Of a DNA stretch of 64,000 nt, positions 23,419-34,469 are shown piece by piece. The notes beneath the pieces are model-generated. The model saw only the letters and a list, made by a program, of their open reading frames with translations. It was not told the origin of the DNA and made no database searches. The translations under genes were made by a program, and so were the position numbers. The first letter of the stretch is position 1. Every line of letters begins with the position of its first letter. This DNA is from Uloborus plumipes (Eukaryota; Arthropoda; Arachnida; Araneae; Uloboridae). The DNA is taken from NCBI GenBank assembly GCA_038373865.1, contig JAXGGA010002059.1, positions 62,001-126,000 of the forward strand, read 5' to 3'.

Positions 23419-23624
23419 CCCTTTCTGCCTCAACTTAAATTAGCAAATACCCCTACGCCTTAGGGCCCCTAAGAAAACTTTCCGATTGCAGGTATCATCT
23501 GTCAGTCTCTCAACGAAGTAGACGGAGTGGTACTTAAAAGCTTCAACATGATTCCAGCCATATAGGATTCATAATACTAAATTAATGTAAGCGGGACTTG
23601 TGAGTCCCGTCGGAGCATAAAGGG
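23419..23624. mobile_element. piggyBac-like MITE 1 (TTAA flanks)
   Basis: Bounded by TTAA at 23415-23418 and 23625-23628. The left end is CCCTTTCTGCCTC and the right end GGAGCATAAAGGG, giving short imperfect inverted repeats starting CCCTTT. Internal hairpin GGGACTTGTGAGTCCC near 23594. TTAA targets and CCC/GGG ends are the piggyBac signature. 206 bp, non-coding. Confidence 0.75.
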
Positions 23625-23628
23625 TTAA

Positions 23629-24465
23629 TAATATTTCAAGTATAGTACTTGCTTTAATTTTATTTCCAAAACAGATGAATTAGACTCCGCTCAAATCTGA
23701 ATCCTTCGAAAAAAGGGCCTTTAAAAAAATCTTTTCAAACCATATAATAAAAAACGTTATTTTAAAACTATATATATATAGCTAACCTGTGCAAAGCATT
23801 CGCGTTCAACAAATGGAATTTAAAACCCGATTTTAAAAGTGTTGTTTGGAATAATAACCAAAGTGGGATTTGCTTGTTTATTGTCTACTGTAAGCGGTGA
23901 AAAAAATGATTAAAATAATGTCTTACTTTTGAAGTTTGATAAATTAAAGAAATAATAACCTCCCCCCTCCCCCCCCCAAAAAATTAACATAGACTTAAAA
24001 AAAAGTACCCCTTTCATTCTCTGTGTGCGATATATAGCTGAAGTTTACAGCATTAAAGTCAAACCACTATTGTAGTTGACACTCACAATTGTGATTGACA
24101 CTGTATAAGTAATAGGTGGTACTTATGAAAAAAAAAACATGAATGAAAAAAAAGAAATGCAGGCACCGAAAGATCAGTTTAAAGTAAGCTGAAACTGAAA
24201 GGTAAGCACTGCAAATTATAACATTTTATAAGTTTGTAATCTCTGTTCAATTTTGTAATTTCTCCTGTTATGTATTGATTTCTTTATAGGTGTCAACTCC
24301 TGGTGGTTTTACCTTAAATCCTCTTTTCTCTTCTTAAAATGGGCTGCTTAATACTCTTAATATTTCAGCAATCATTAGCTTCCTTTCGAAATAGAACATG
24401 TTTTTTGAAGCACATCTGAACTATCCTGTTATATACCAAAGAGCACGGTAAAATGTTGCATAAGT
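23629..24465. other. AT-rich stretch with C-rich tract, no gene
   Basis: A C-rich tract lies at about 23961-23977. No repeat pairing or coding signal. Confidence 0.4.
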
Positions 24466-24960
24466 AGGGGAGAAAAAAGATGAAATTCCTATGCTTAAAA
24501 TTCATCCGTTTCAAGAGCCTCATTTAACATCCTTCCTATTTAAAACGAAAAGATTGAATGCGTGAATAGCTAAACAGATTCTTCACCGGGGCCAGGAAAT
24601 AATCTCTCTGGTACATAAAAGAGCATTCCCCAACAATGCTCAAATAAATACCGTCAGTGGAGAATCTCACCGCCCATGCACCTAGTGATTCAAAAGCAAA
24701 TTATCGCCCTTTGTGGTTTAAGACCACGGGGGCAGGATTTAAATGATTTGTGTCATAAATCTTATCGGGGCTCGAGCCTTGCCAAACACAGGTGCTCGGG
24801 CGGGGAGGGTCGGCATTTAAGGAACCGGTTAAGCAATTCGGCGGAATGTTTCAAATCCATCTGCTGGATTGGATCCTTTCTCTTAGCTCATTAGTTCGGG
24901 GGGGGGAGCGTGGGTAAATAGTTTGGATTTCAAGCCCCTCACGTGCATGCTGCGATTATT
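24466..24960. promoter_or_regulatory. Candidate regulatory island 2
   Basis: GC-richer, complex sequence between AT-rich flanks, with blocks such as CACCGGGGCCAGGAAATAATC, AATGATTTGTGTCATAAATC and GGAACCGGTTAAGCAATTCG. No repeat family match in the window. A 72-codon frame inside has no motif. Candidate conserved non-coding element by composition only. Confidence 0.28.
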
Positions 24961-25700
24961 GAGTTTTGAACGAACTTTGATCGCTGCTTTTATGTTTGTT
25001 GGAGAGGAAAAAATCTCTAGCCTTCAAATTTTTTGAGTTGGAAGATGTGGTTGTAAATTTTAAAGGAAGACTTAAAATTAGACGGTATATTTTATATAGT
25101 ACCAGAAAATTTGACCTGCACAATCCTGTTGCTCAATTTCGCTCTCAAAGAGGATGGAGATGATGGAGATGAAAAAATGTACTTCGCCCAAATTAAAATA
25201 TAGAGGTAACTTAGTACAAACGACAAATGGTAAGAGAAACTCATCTGTTTTGGGGTAAGAGATGGTAATCCCGTTACAACTAACTTCAAGAGATCTCAAG
25301 TTTTGTTCGTTGCAACGGGAATTTCGTTGTAATGGAGTTCATGCAATGTAATTGAAATTAAATGGGGACTGAGAGTTTTTTCATTGAAACGAATACTTCG
25401 GTGTACTCGTGTTCGTAGTGATGGGATTTCACTTTAACAGCCCAGGAAAGCGCTGCTATAGAGCATAATTTAGAAAAACTTTTCAATGAAAACCTATCTA
25501 CAGTTTGAGCTTTAGTCGCATTTGACTCAAAATTAAAAAAAGTCCCCTTTTACCTCTGTTTCTTACTTCCTCAATCCTCATACAAGAAAGGATTTTTTTT
25601 TAGTCATATGCTATAGAATAAATATCCACGTCAAATTTAATATTTTTCTCGTAAAATATTGTTTCTATTCTCCTTTACCAGAAGCAGTTTCAGATGTTAA

Positions 25701-25702
<2 letters not shown>

Positions 25703-25792
<90 letters not shown>

Positions 25793-25793
25793 A
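25703..25793. repeat. Compound (TC)n-(AC)n microsatellite
   Basis: TC tract at 25703-25730, a short interruption, a second TC tract at 25739-25768 and AC to about 25791. Confidence 0.97.
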
Positions 25794-25950
25794 GTAGACC
25801 ATATGCATATCTTCTGCATTAACATCCTCAAGTTCAGTTGCAACATCATATATGTCTTTAGTTGAGTTGATGTTGAAATTGCATTAATATTCTCAAAGTT
25901 AAAAAAACAAATGTTGAGAAAAAACTTTGATCATACTTAAAAATTCATCT

Positions 25951-26406
25951 TCATCCGTTGTTACAAGTAATACTATTACTACCAAGACCAAGTTCATTTT
26001 CCTTTGTTGAAACAACCTGTTGACTTGTTTTCAAAGTTATCAAATTCTTGTAGAATGTTACTTTCCTTGGGTATAGAAACATCACATGGACGACATCAAA
26101 AATTGATGGGACATTTTTTCTGTTTAAGTAAAATAAAAATTCAGCACTCAACTTTTCGTTAAGTAAGCTTAAAACTGAGACACATGATTCAAAGCGGCGC
26201 TTATTAAGAGGAAAGGAAACTACACCTTTTCCTCTTGCCGGTGCTGCCGTGCTATGCCCAAAAATTGTGTCTGCACTTTTTAACAAAACTAAGTTATTGT
26301 TATCAGGATATTCTTTGAAACTTATTTTACCTAAATACAAACTTTTATGGCTATTTGAGAACGGGAAATATTTGTTTAAAAAATCTGAGGTGCAGAACTT
26401 TAAAGA
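25951..26406 (-). other. Unassigned 151-codon open frame without a clear ATG
   Basis: On the minus strand the frame is open from the TAG at 26407-26409 to the TGA at 25951. This is longer than expected by chance in AT-rich DNA (my rough estimate is under one such frame per window). There is no initiating ATG near the start and only a weak acceptor-like TTAG. No motif is recognised. Residues near the middle (APARGKGVVSFPLNKRRFES) are not low complexity. It may be a degraded transposon gene or an exon. Confidence 0.3.
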
Positions 26407-26433
26407 CTAATATCTCAGTTTGAGCTCGACCGC

Positions 26434-26657
26434 AAACGGCATTATAGTGCTCCTCTGGTGAGTTGACCTCTGACATTAGAATTTTAACTCTTCTTTGGTT
26501 AATCGAGAACTATTATTGGTAATGAATTGAGTTGGGTTACTTTCGTAGTCGTTTTGAAAAAGTATTCCAGCTCTCTTACCCTTTCCTATTGCCCGAAAAA
26601 CAGGTAAACCTTGTCAATGTCAAAGATCAACATCTCAGAGGAGCACTATACCGTTGA
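26434..26657. mobile_element. Small TIR element, TATAGTGCTCCTCTG ends
   Basis: The left end reads TATAGTGCTCCTCTGGTGAG then TTGACCTCTGACATT. The right end is its inverse, AATGTCAAAGATCAACATC then TCAGAGGAGCACTATA. Homology extends a few bases outward (AACGG / CCGTT). About 224 bp, non-coding; target duplication unclear. Confidence 0.65.
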
Positions 26658-27259
26658 AAGATGTGTATATGAAATACCACCCTATGCATTTACATCCAGA
26701 AATTTGAATGAATAGTCATTCAAGATAACTTTATCCACAACTCCCCCTGTTTTTAACTACCTCATATTTAGTATTTTTATCGGATTGTTGAAACTAAAAA
26801 AAACTTCTAAAGTATTGCATAGTAACCAAATTTAAGAAATTATGATTATAAAAATCATTTAAAATGAATTATTAGCCTGGTTTAACGTTATGCTGCCATA
26901 TAGGGAACATGAATCATTTGAGAAATAAGGGGTGTAAAGTAAATTATTTTGATAAAAATAGTGTAACTGAAGCAGAAAAATACGATTTCGATACGTTTAA
27001 AAAATCTCCATTTCTACTAAATTGCATCACAAGATTACGATCATTTATTTAGAACGCCACAATGCAGAGCATCATATTTTCTCCACTTCAAATGAGCATT
27101 TAAAAGTAGTAGCTTACAATTAATAAAATTAGAAACAATGAATAATACGATGAACTGCACCAGTGGCATCTTGATAAGGTGTATTTTAATCAAAACATAG
27201 CCATTCTTCATCTTTAGAATAATAATGACAGCTTTGCCGTTTGTATTCCAGATAATACT
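26658..27259. other. AT-rich stretch, nothing recognised
   Basis: No repeats or coding signal found. Confidence 0.4.
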
Positions 27260-27780
27260 TTATCAAGTCAAGAATATTTAAACGATTATAAAAATGTTAA
27301 AAATTCTTATGGTTCGTACATCAAACAGTTAAATTAGGTGAATGATAATTATACGAAACACGGATGAATTCTTTTTAAAACATTGTGGGACACTTTCTAA
27401 TGAATTTTGGCAAAAGGATCTTAGCCAAAATGTATTCCCTAATGATACTTAATGATTGCAATTCCTCAACCTTTGGATTTTCATATCAGCTTCGCATTTG
27501 TTTTCCTGTTTATAATTTGTCAAATCAAAATGCTCTTAATCTTAATGAAAATATAAAAGACTCTTATGTTTGCACATCCAACAGTTAAATTGAGTGGCAG
27601 ATATAATTTTACTAAACACACGGACGAAAAACTTTTTAAACGTTACTGGACACTTCCTGTTGAATCTAGATAAATGGGTTTTAGCCAAACCGTATTCCTT
27701 AATGATCCTTAATGATTGCCATTCCTCAACTATTGAATCTTCCCGGCAGCTCTCGAGTTTGTACTCCTGAGCTGCTTCAG
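27260..27780 (+). repeat. Tandem repeat, ~258-bp period, about two units
   Basis: Ordered blocks recur about 258 bp apart: ACATCMAACAGTTAAATT (27320, 27577), a GAAACACGGATGAA-like block, TTAATGATTGCMATTCCTCAAC (27447, 27705) and TTAGCCAAAMYGTATTCC. Units differ by about 15-20% by eye. Confidence 0.75.
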
Positions 27781-27839
27781 TCCCAAAATCGTGGGATAGA
27801 TCTTAGTAGGTCATTCTTTCCCAACTCATTATCATACAT

Positions 27840-28085
27840 CATGGCCGTGGCAGCTCCGTTCTCCAAGGAGCGATCCATCCGTTCTTGGACAATGGTCACC
27901 TGCGAAGGCAGCTCGTTAAGCGGACCGGACTGGAGTGGTCAGCAGATGGAAGAGGTCTTCCATCTCTGCCCGCGTTTAAGTACTATGAGCGGCTCCCGGT
28001 TCGATTCGACATCTCGACCACCATGTGTGTGGAGACTATTTTTCTTGCTAATCGGGATCTAAATGTCGTTTCTCGTGATCGATAA
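27840..28085 (+). other. GC-rich patch with tRNA-like segment
   Basis: GC-rich relative to its flanks. GGAGTGGTCAGCAGATGG is followed by an inverted pair GATGGAA/TTCCATC and then GGCTCCCGGTTCGATTCGAC. This resembles the D arm, anticodon arm and B box of a serine/leucine-type tRNA but with wrong spacing. It could be a SINE head or a tRNA pseudogene; open frames here are short. Confidence 0.25.
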
Positions 28086-28436
28086 GTTGCTTCCAGGGTT
28101 GCTTATCGGAGCAGTAGCTAACAAATTTCACAAAACGAACGTTTAGTTATCTGGGAATGTCTTCTGGAAGTGGAAGGATGCCTCTCCTGAGATATTGAAA
28201 TCAACTAGATTTGAAATTTGGGGAGAACAAGCATTGCTTTCGAAAACAACACAAACGCATTTAATTTAGTTCAAATAAAGGCACATATTCGAAACTTATT
28301 TTACTTTAAACCACACTAGTGTACAATTTTAAGTGCTCTTCTTTTCTTTTCTTTTTTAAGTAAAAACTTCCTTAGGCGCGTTGGGCATTTTTTGAGGTGG
28401 GAAAAACAATTGAACTCGCGACACTGTTACCATTAC

Positions 28437-28821
28437 CACTGTTAAAAATTCAGGAAGCGTTTATGGTAAATGTTACAGTAAAATGTAGCAGTTACCGTAC
28501 AGAAATTTTTTACAGTTAATTGTACCGATCAAAAGATTGAGATTGCAGCGCCATTTGATCACCACCTGACTTACTGTGTGATACAGATGACACCCTATTT
28601 ACACTCTCCTGATGTGTCTCATCTGGTACCGTGGATAGTAAAAAGCAGTGTGTAAAAATTGGGTCTTGAGTGTCGATCCTTGTCGTTCGTATCCTGAACT
28701 TTTTAATTCTCGTATTCTCTTCTGTAAAATTTTAAAGTAAAAAAATATTTTACGGTAAAAGTTGGCAACATGGATGCCAGTACCTTTTACTGTAAAATTT
28801 CAGGAAATTTTTTAACAGTGT
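28437..28821 (-). mobile_element. CACTG MITE with tRNA-like module, copy 2
   Basis: Inverse orientation of 11652-12038. Starts CACTGTTAAAAATTCAGGAAG and ends GGAAATTTTTTAACAGTG followed by TA. The internal module GTACCGTGGATAGTAAAAAG is present, but the B-box-like part is degraded compared with copy 1. It lies 105 bp from the large CACTG element at 28927. Confidence 0.85.
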
Positions 28822-28926
28822 ATAAGTATTTATATTTTCCATATACGTACATAGAGACACATGTATGTAAGCATTTTTTGGGTAAAAACCACTGACGATC
28901 AAAAAAAAAAAAAAAAAACACGTGTA

Positions 28927-30321
28927 CACTGTTAAAACTAATGGTTGCAATTGGCACCTTTCCGGGGTGAAACGCTTGTAACAGGAGCGGCACCCAGTAA
29001 GGTGCCGAGATTTCACCCTTGGCTTGGTTGAAAAACTGGCACCCTCAATTCAACGAGCAGCGCGGGTGAAAGATGGAACCGTATAGGAGAGCATAATGGC
29101 ACCCTCACTGTTCACGATTGCAGATCCCCCCCTGTGCTGTGTGCGTTTTTGTTTTTCAATTGTGTTTACTTTTATTTATTGCTTTTATTCACAAAGTCTT
29201 GGTACATTTTCACCTTGAATTCCGATTTGAAAATGATCGAAACTTGTAATTTAAGGCATTTTCTCACAGTTCAGACTTTCCAACATATTTTAAAAGAATT
29301 CGTGACTTGAATTAAACTCAGTAGTTTTAAAATGCTATTGACATTTACTGCAGCATTACCTGTACCGAAAATGAAGAGGGAAGGTATTTTATGGATCCCT
29401 TTCAAAAACAATCAAAAATATTCAGTTGTATCATTCTATCAATAAAAAATTGAATCGCTTCATTAACTTATAAAATTTTAATCAAGGGTAACATATTAAT
29501 AGGTATGTATAGTTCGACATTTAAATATCTTTATGGAATAAAAGATATGGGGTATTTGAAAAGCAGTGTTTGTTAAACGTCAAGTTTCTCGACAGATTAA
29601 AAATCGAAATATATTTTAAGGATCAATTCAACTGATGGAACAAAAAAAGTAAGCTCTGGCAATAACGAACTCAGCATTTGTTATCAATAACGCCAACGAA
29701 AGATATTAGCGACAGCACGAAATGCATGGCATTAAAATAGCATATACATATACGTATGATAAAAACAAATAAGAAAGAAAGAAAGAGTCATTCAGAGTTT
29801 CTTTTTTTTTTTCCTTCCCTTCGCGTTCTGCTGCTTGTTTGTATCTGCACGGCAAAAGAGATTCGCTGCACAGAGATAAATTTCCGTTTGTACACTTTGA
29901 AATGATTGCACAAATATGTTGGAAATTCTTAGAACTATTATCAAATGCATGTACTTACGTGAGAATTCGAAGACTAATATGAAGAATTAATCCATTTTTG
30001 TAATAAACTCAAGGTGAAATCCAAGACTGTGAAAACACTGTACCGAAAATTCTGTCGTGTCGACGTAAACAAGATGTCCGCCATTCAAATGGTTGATGAT
30101 GATGATGAGACCTCGCGCAGGCGCATTCTGTCAAAGGTGCCTTTTGGTACGGCGAGATGTCTCACTGAGCATGCGCAAGCTTTATTCACCCCAAAGGGTG
30201 CCGATGGGAGGCTTTTTAGTGCGGTAAGAGCTTTTCAAATTCGCTGTGGCACCCCGTGGCACCTTGCTTTCACCCAAACTTTCTTATTGGCACCCCTGCG
30301 TCACCCGTAGTTTTTACAGTG
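28927..30321 (+). mobile_element. Full-length CACTG-terminus element (copy B)
   Basis: 1395 bp bounded by TA (28925-28926, 30322-30323). Starts CACTGTTAAAACTAATGG and ends GTAGTTTTTACAGTG. Both terminal ~300 bp are packed with GGCACC/GGTGCC motifs. The middle is AT-rich with a GAAA and pyrimidine tract (29771-29820). Copies A (1-526), C (38125-39127) and D (63455-63676, minus) belong to the same family. A 98-codon frame at 30014-30310 lies inside and is not a gene. Confidence 0.85.
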
Positions 30322-30329
30322 TAATTGTT

Positions 30330-31042
30330 CAAATTTTCACTTCTGTCGGCACTTTCGGAGTGCCAATGATTTATTTATTTTTAAAAACTTTTTGAGGTAT
30401 GGTGACTTCGTTTGAAGCCACGATTTTTATACGTATATTTTAAATTATAACCCTTACGGGGCTTCAAAGAGCTAACTGCGAAACTAAAACTTACAAAAAC
30501 TGAGAATTAATACCGACAGACGTACTTTTAAAGAACATATGATTTCACTGGTAGACAAAGATTTTGCTAAATGAAACATGTATAGTGTTTCTAGGGTAAT
30601 TATTGACGCTGATTTCAAATGTCCAATTAGAATTTTTCATCACCCCTAGTTTGTGCAATCATAGTTTTTAATTTATTTAATTTTCTGGTATTTTCCAACA
30701 TCACATAGTGGTAAAAACTCATAACCAATCATTAAAACCTTATCATAAAAACGAGAAATGTGGAGATAGATAGCCAGATTTCCTGTTACTGCAGTGGTGA
30801 CATGGTGGTCGCTCTTAATGGCACCTGAATTTATTCATTTTCTGTGTTCTTATACTTGAATGCAAATATAAAAAATTTATGGATTTTTACTCAGGAAAAT
30901 GAATTAGAACACCATAATAACATTGATTTTGTAATGGATATGTTCATATTTTTGCATCAAACGGATGAGACTTAGACTCTATCGCAACCAGTTTAAAAGT
31001 TATACTATTGCATGATTGAAGCACGTTGCCTTCAGTACCACA
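30330..31042. other. AT-rich stretch, nothing recognised
   Basis: No gene or repeat pairing seen. Confidence 0.4.
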
Positions 31043-31220
31043 CTGTAAAAAATTGTGTAACCTTACTCGGTAAAAGCCATGGCAGCATTCTGCATTCAAA
31101 GTTGCCCCTACAATGCTATGGAGTAACATAACTCATAAAACTAGTGTAACGTTATAAGAGATGCGTAACGTTACACCAGTTTTATCGGTTAAGTTACTCC
31201 ATTGCATTGGAGGCAGCTAT
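31043..31220. mobile_element. Foldback MITE, GTGTAACGTTA family copy 2
   Basis: Starts ACTGTAAAAAATTGTGTAACC and carries GCATTCTGCATTCAAAGTTGCC. Its palindrome has arms GGAGTAACATAACTCATAAAAC and the inverse around GTAACGTTATAAGAGATGCG. The right end is lost after GGAGGCAGCTAT. Confidence 0.7.
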
Positions 31221-32265
31221 AGCAGAAGAAATCAATGGCAAAGAGAATTTTTTTTTTAAAAAAAATTTGAACCTGTAGTTCTAACTGGCTCTTCATTATT
31301 GAAGTAAAGCTTTTAAAAAAAGGAAAAAAAAAAAAAAAACATCTTTGGGGGGCCTTCTATTGTCCAAGTGAATAAATTCTTGCTGATTGATTCTAGAGAC
31401 TCGAGAGGGACATTCCTGATGCCAAATACAGTAAGAAATTAACAATAGCTAAGTTTTTTTTATCATTATTTTAGTATTAATGACGCATGTGAATCTGTGA
31501 TTTCTTTCAAACTTCAGTCGAATGTTGTAAAAGATCTGTGGGATATGGATAAAAACTGTTCACATATTTGAGTTCAGCGCACCATGTTACAATAAGATCA
31601 GGTATTTTTCTCCACTTCACGGAAATAAAGTTTTTCTTGCAGACTAGTGTTTTTAACGAGAAAGTGCGGCAGTCTCTTAAAAAAGTATATGTTTATGCAT
31701 CAACAATCGAAAGTTCTGTTTATTCTAAAAATTCCCTAAAATAGAAAGAAACAGGAGCTAAGCTCCAGTGAGCTTTCATTCAAATGAAGCCATGTTTTGA
31801 AATCTAAAATTCATATTACATATATTCAGAATATTTTCACGTGTCTAAAAACTTTGCTCAGAGGAAGCTTTTAATTTCTTGCTCATTTCTATTGCTCGGC
31901 AAGTTTTTTCTACACAAGGCAATATTCATATATTTCATATATTTTAAAGTAATTTTTTGTGGATTTAAAATGAGTATCTATTAAAATATATTATCAATAA
32001 TAAAAAATTGTGCACACTTTTGTTAAGCATGAAGTTGTTAATTCAATAATAGGGTGAATGTTAAATGGTGTGGGGGAAACGTAGATTCGGGGGACGTAAA
32101 ATCGGGATTTCACTGTATGTTTGTTTCAGACTCATACTCAATGAATTAAAACAAAATTTCAGCTTTCCACCAATTGCTTCCTAATTCGATTTTTTTTTCA
32201 TTCTGAAGCCACTGGCCTTATATCCTCATTTAAACCGTTCAAACTATTTGAGCCTGAAAATGAGC
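31221..32265. other. AT-rich; one isolated TIR-like end near 32060-32118
   Basis: GATTCGGGGGACGTAAAATC followed by GGGATTTCACTGTATG resembles a pogo-like terminal repeat, but no partner end was found. Otherwise featureless. Confidence 0.35.
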
Positions 32266-32565
32266 TTTCATAGTTTGTTGTTGCTTTCCTAAACGTATCA
32301 GTGAGGGGGAGGGGGTAGGAAAAGCTGTCTCGGTTTTGTTAGAAATGGGGGCAGTTTCCCTGGCAACAGGCTGATCAACAGTCGGCAAGTCGGGGGACCA
32401 ATGCATCATTGTCAATGGCCAGCTGATGACCGCTGTCGGCTAGGGAATTTTCTCGTCTTCGTAGACTAAATTTGACCGCGGGTTTCGTTTTTCTCCTCAA
32501 CGTTTAGGCAGAAAATCGGCGTCGATGGAAAAAGATCCAGATTTCGATGCACCCTTAGTGCTTCA
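32266..32565. promoter_or_regulatory. Candidate regulatory island 3
   Basis: GC-richer, repeat-free block holding CCTGGCAACAGG (an X-box-like half), GGACCAATGCATCATTGTCAA and GGCCAGCTGATGACCGC. Looks like dense factor-binding sequence; no evidence of conservation is available. Confidence 0.28.
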
Positions 32566-32638
32566 TATGAAATTGCCATTTTTTTGTTGCTGCCTTTAAG
32601 GATATTCTATAGTTTAATCACATTAATGCTCGGTTAAC

Positions 32639-33185
32639 ATCAACGAAATGTCTAAATATCTTTGATAAATATACCAGGATGAAACTTTGCAAACGATAAC
32701 GTGTAATATCTTCTGTAATGAAAAAATAAATTCTTCCTTTTCTTTCATTCCTTTTAATCTATTCTTTTACTTAATCTGATAAAAGCAACGAAAGGTTTGG
32801 TTATGTTAGAAAAGGAAATTAAAATGAAAATTTGTAAATAACGTGTTTCAGATTTCTGTAATAGAAAGTATTCTCCATTTATCTATTCAATCATTCTAAT
32901 TTATTTTATTACTTAATTTAATTCCATGAACGAAATGTTTTGATACGGTAAGATGCAAATTTGTAAATGAAGTCTATAACATTTTTCTAGAATGAAAACA
33001 ATTTTCCCTTAATCTAATCTATTATATTTAATCCAATTCTGTCAACGAAATGTCTAGATATGTTAGAAAAGTGCATTATAATAACAATTTGTGAATAACT
33101 AAAATGTTTCTAGAATGAAAATCATTTTTCTTTAATCTATTCCACTACTTAGTCTAATGTCATCAACGAAATGTTTAGATATAGG
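32639..33185 (+). repeat. Diverged tandem array, ~115-145 bp units
   Basis: CAACGAAATG-type unit starts occur at 32641, 32786, 32928, 33043 and 33164. Each unit runs through AAATTTGTAAATAA..., a TTTCTAGAATGAAAA-type block and TTTAATCTATTC...ACTTAATCTAAT. Old and AT-rich. Confidence 0.7.
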
Positions 33186-33854
33186 TGATTTTGTGTAAAC
33201 TCGGTAATTTTCCATCAGAATGTCTGGGCATGTTTTTTCTTTTTTAAAATGTTCGTATAATTATAATACGATTGCTTACAAATGAATCTATTGCTTTGGT
33301 TCGAAAGAGGGTAAATTGAAGTTTGTTTTTCTGATAAATCGTGACAGGGTATTTTCATGTGGGCTAGCGTTAAATTTTTTTAGCAATTGAAGGCAATCGC
33401 CTAATAAGTAGCAAAGATATTTTGATATAAGAGATATGGTGAAAGGAAAGTTCTGGCCCATTTAGTCGTTGTGACTTCTGAGCATAAATAACTTGTTGAA
33501 AATCTATTTTGAGTTTAAAGACAGTTTTGAAGTAAGCTGTTCTCGACGGTTAACAGCAATTGGGGTTTTGACAAATTCAAATTTATCAGTCACTTTTACA
33601 CAATAACTTCTGCGTTTGTTGTGGAAATGAGTAGTCCTTCACCCTTATATTTCAAATCCGAGCAGTTGGATTCTTTTGCACATTGCAAATATTTAATTTC
33701 GATGAAAATGAATATGCTCATTCATAATTTTTTGAATATCATATGCTGAAAATCTATGAAGAGAAAAGTAATTATAAGCGAATAAACAACTATAATGTAC
33801 AAATATAGGAATGATTTTTAAAAATTTTTAAATCTCTAAATTGCACACAATTGT

Positions 33855-34060
33855 AGAGAACTGAATAGATGTGTTTCAAGGTAACAAGGAGCCTCTCTTT
33901 CAATTCAAAAGAGGTGAGCTTGTGGACGAAAAGCCATCCGACAAAAGGAGTCCTACAAAGAAATCCGACCCTTTTGTCGGGTGTGTTTTCCTTCATTAGC
34001 TCTCGTTTTATACATTGAAAAAGGAGTGTCTGCAGTGTTCCTCCGCAATTGTGCTTTTTA
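33855..34060. repeat. Imperfect foldback repeat, family F copy 2
   Basis: Contains GTGTTTCAAGGTAACAAGG, TTCAATTCAAAAGAGGTGAG and CATCCGACAAAAGG, with the inverse CCTTTTGTCGGGTGTG, ACATTGAAAAAGGAGTGT and CAGTGTTCC. Matches the plan of 2126-2293. A further partial relative may lie at 34165-34235. Confidence 0.6.
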
Positions 34061-34469
34061 ACTTGTATTATTTACTTTTAGTTTTGCACAAAGGTATTTG
34101 TTTACTTCTTATTTATTTCTTTTGTACAAAGGTATTTCTCTATTTCTTATAAAAATGATTGCTGACACTTGTTTTGGTACTAGAATTAACCCCCTATTTT
34201 AATGCAAAAGAAGTAATCTTGTGTATGAAAGAATATTCACAAATCCATATACAATAGAACGGCGACTATCCGAATCTATGCTGTCCTTGTCCAGCAGTAG
34301 TTTGGATAAGCACAAGCTTGGATAATTGGACTAACAAATTCAGAGATGCTTCTGAATATATTAAAATGGTTGAAATGTATATTTTAATGCAGCAAATATA
34401 TATCTCAATCAAATTTAAAAGTAGACGTACTTTTTAAATATTAGGTGTAAAAATGCTTTCACTCTTTTT

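Noticed and set aside
27915..28005. Functional tRNA gene
   Set aside because: Arms are mis-spaced and no acceptor stem can be drawn.
27712..28062. 116-codon plus frame
   Set aside because: Overlaps the last part of a tandem repeat and a tRNA-like segment; a second overlapping frame is equally open.
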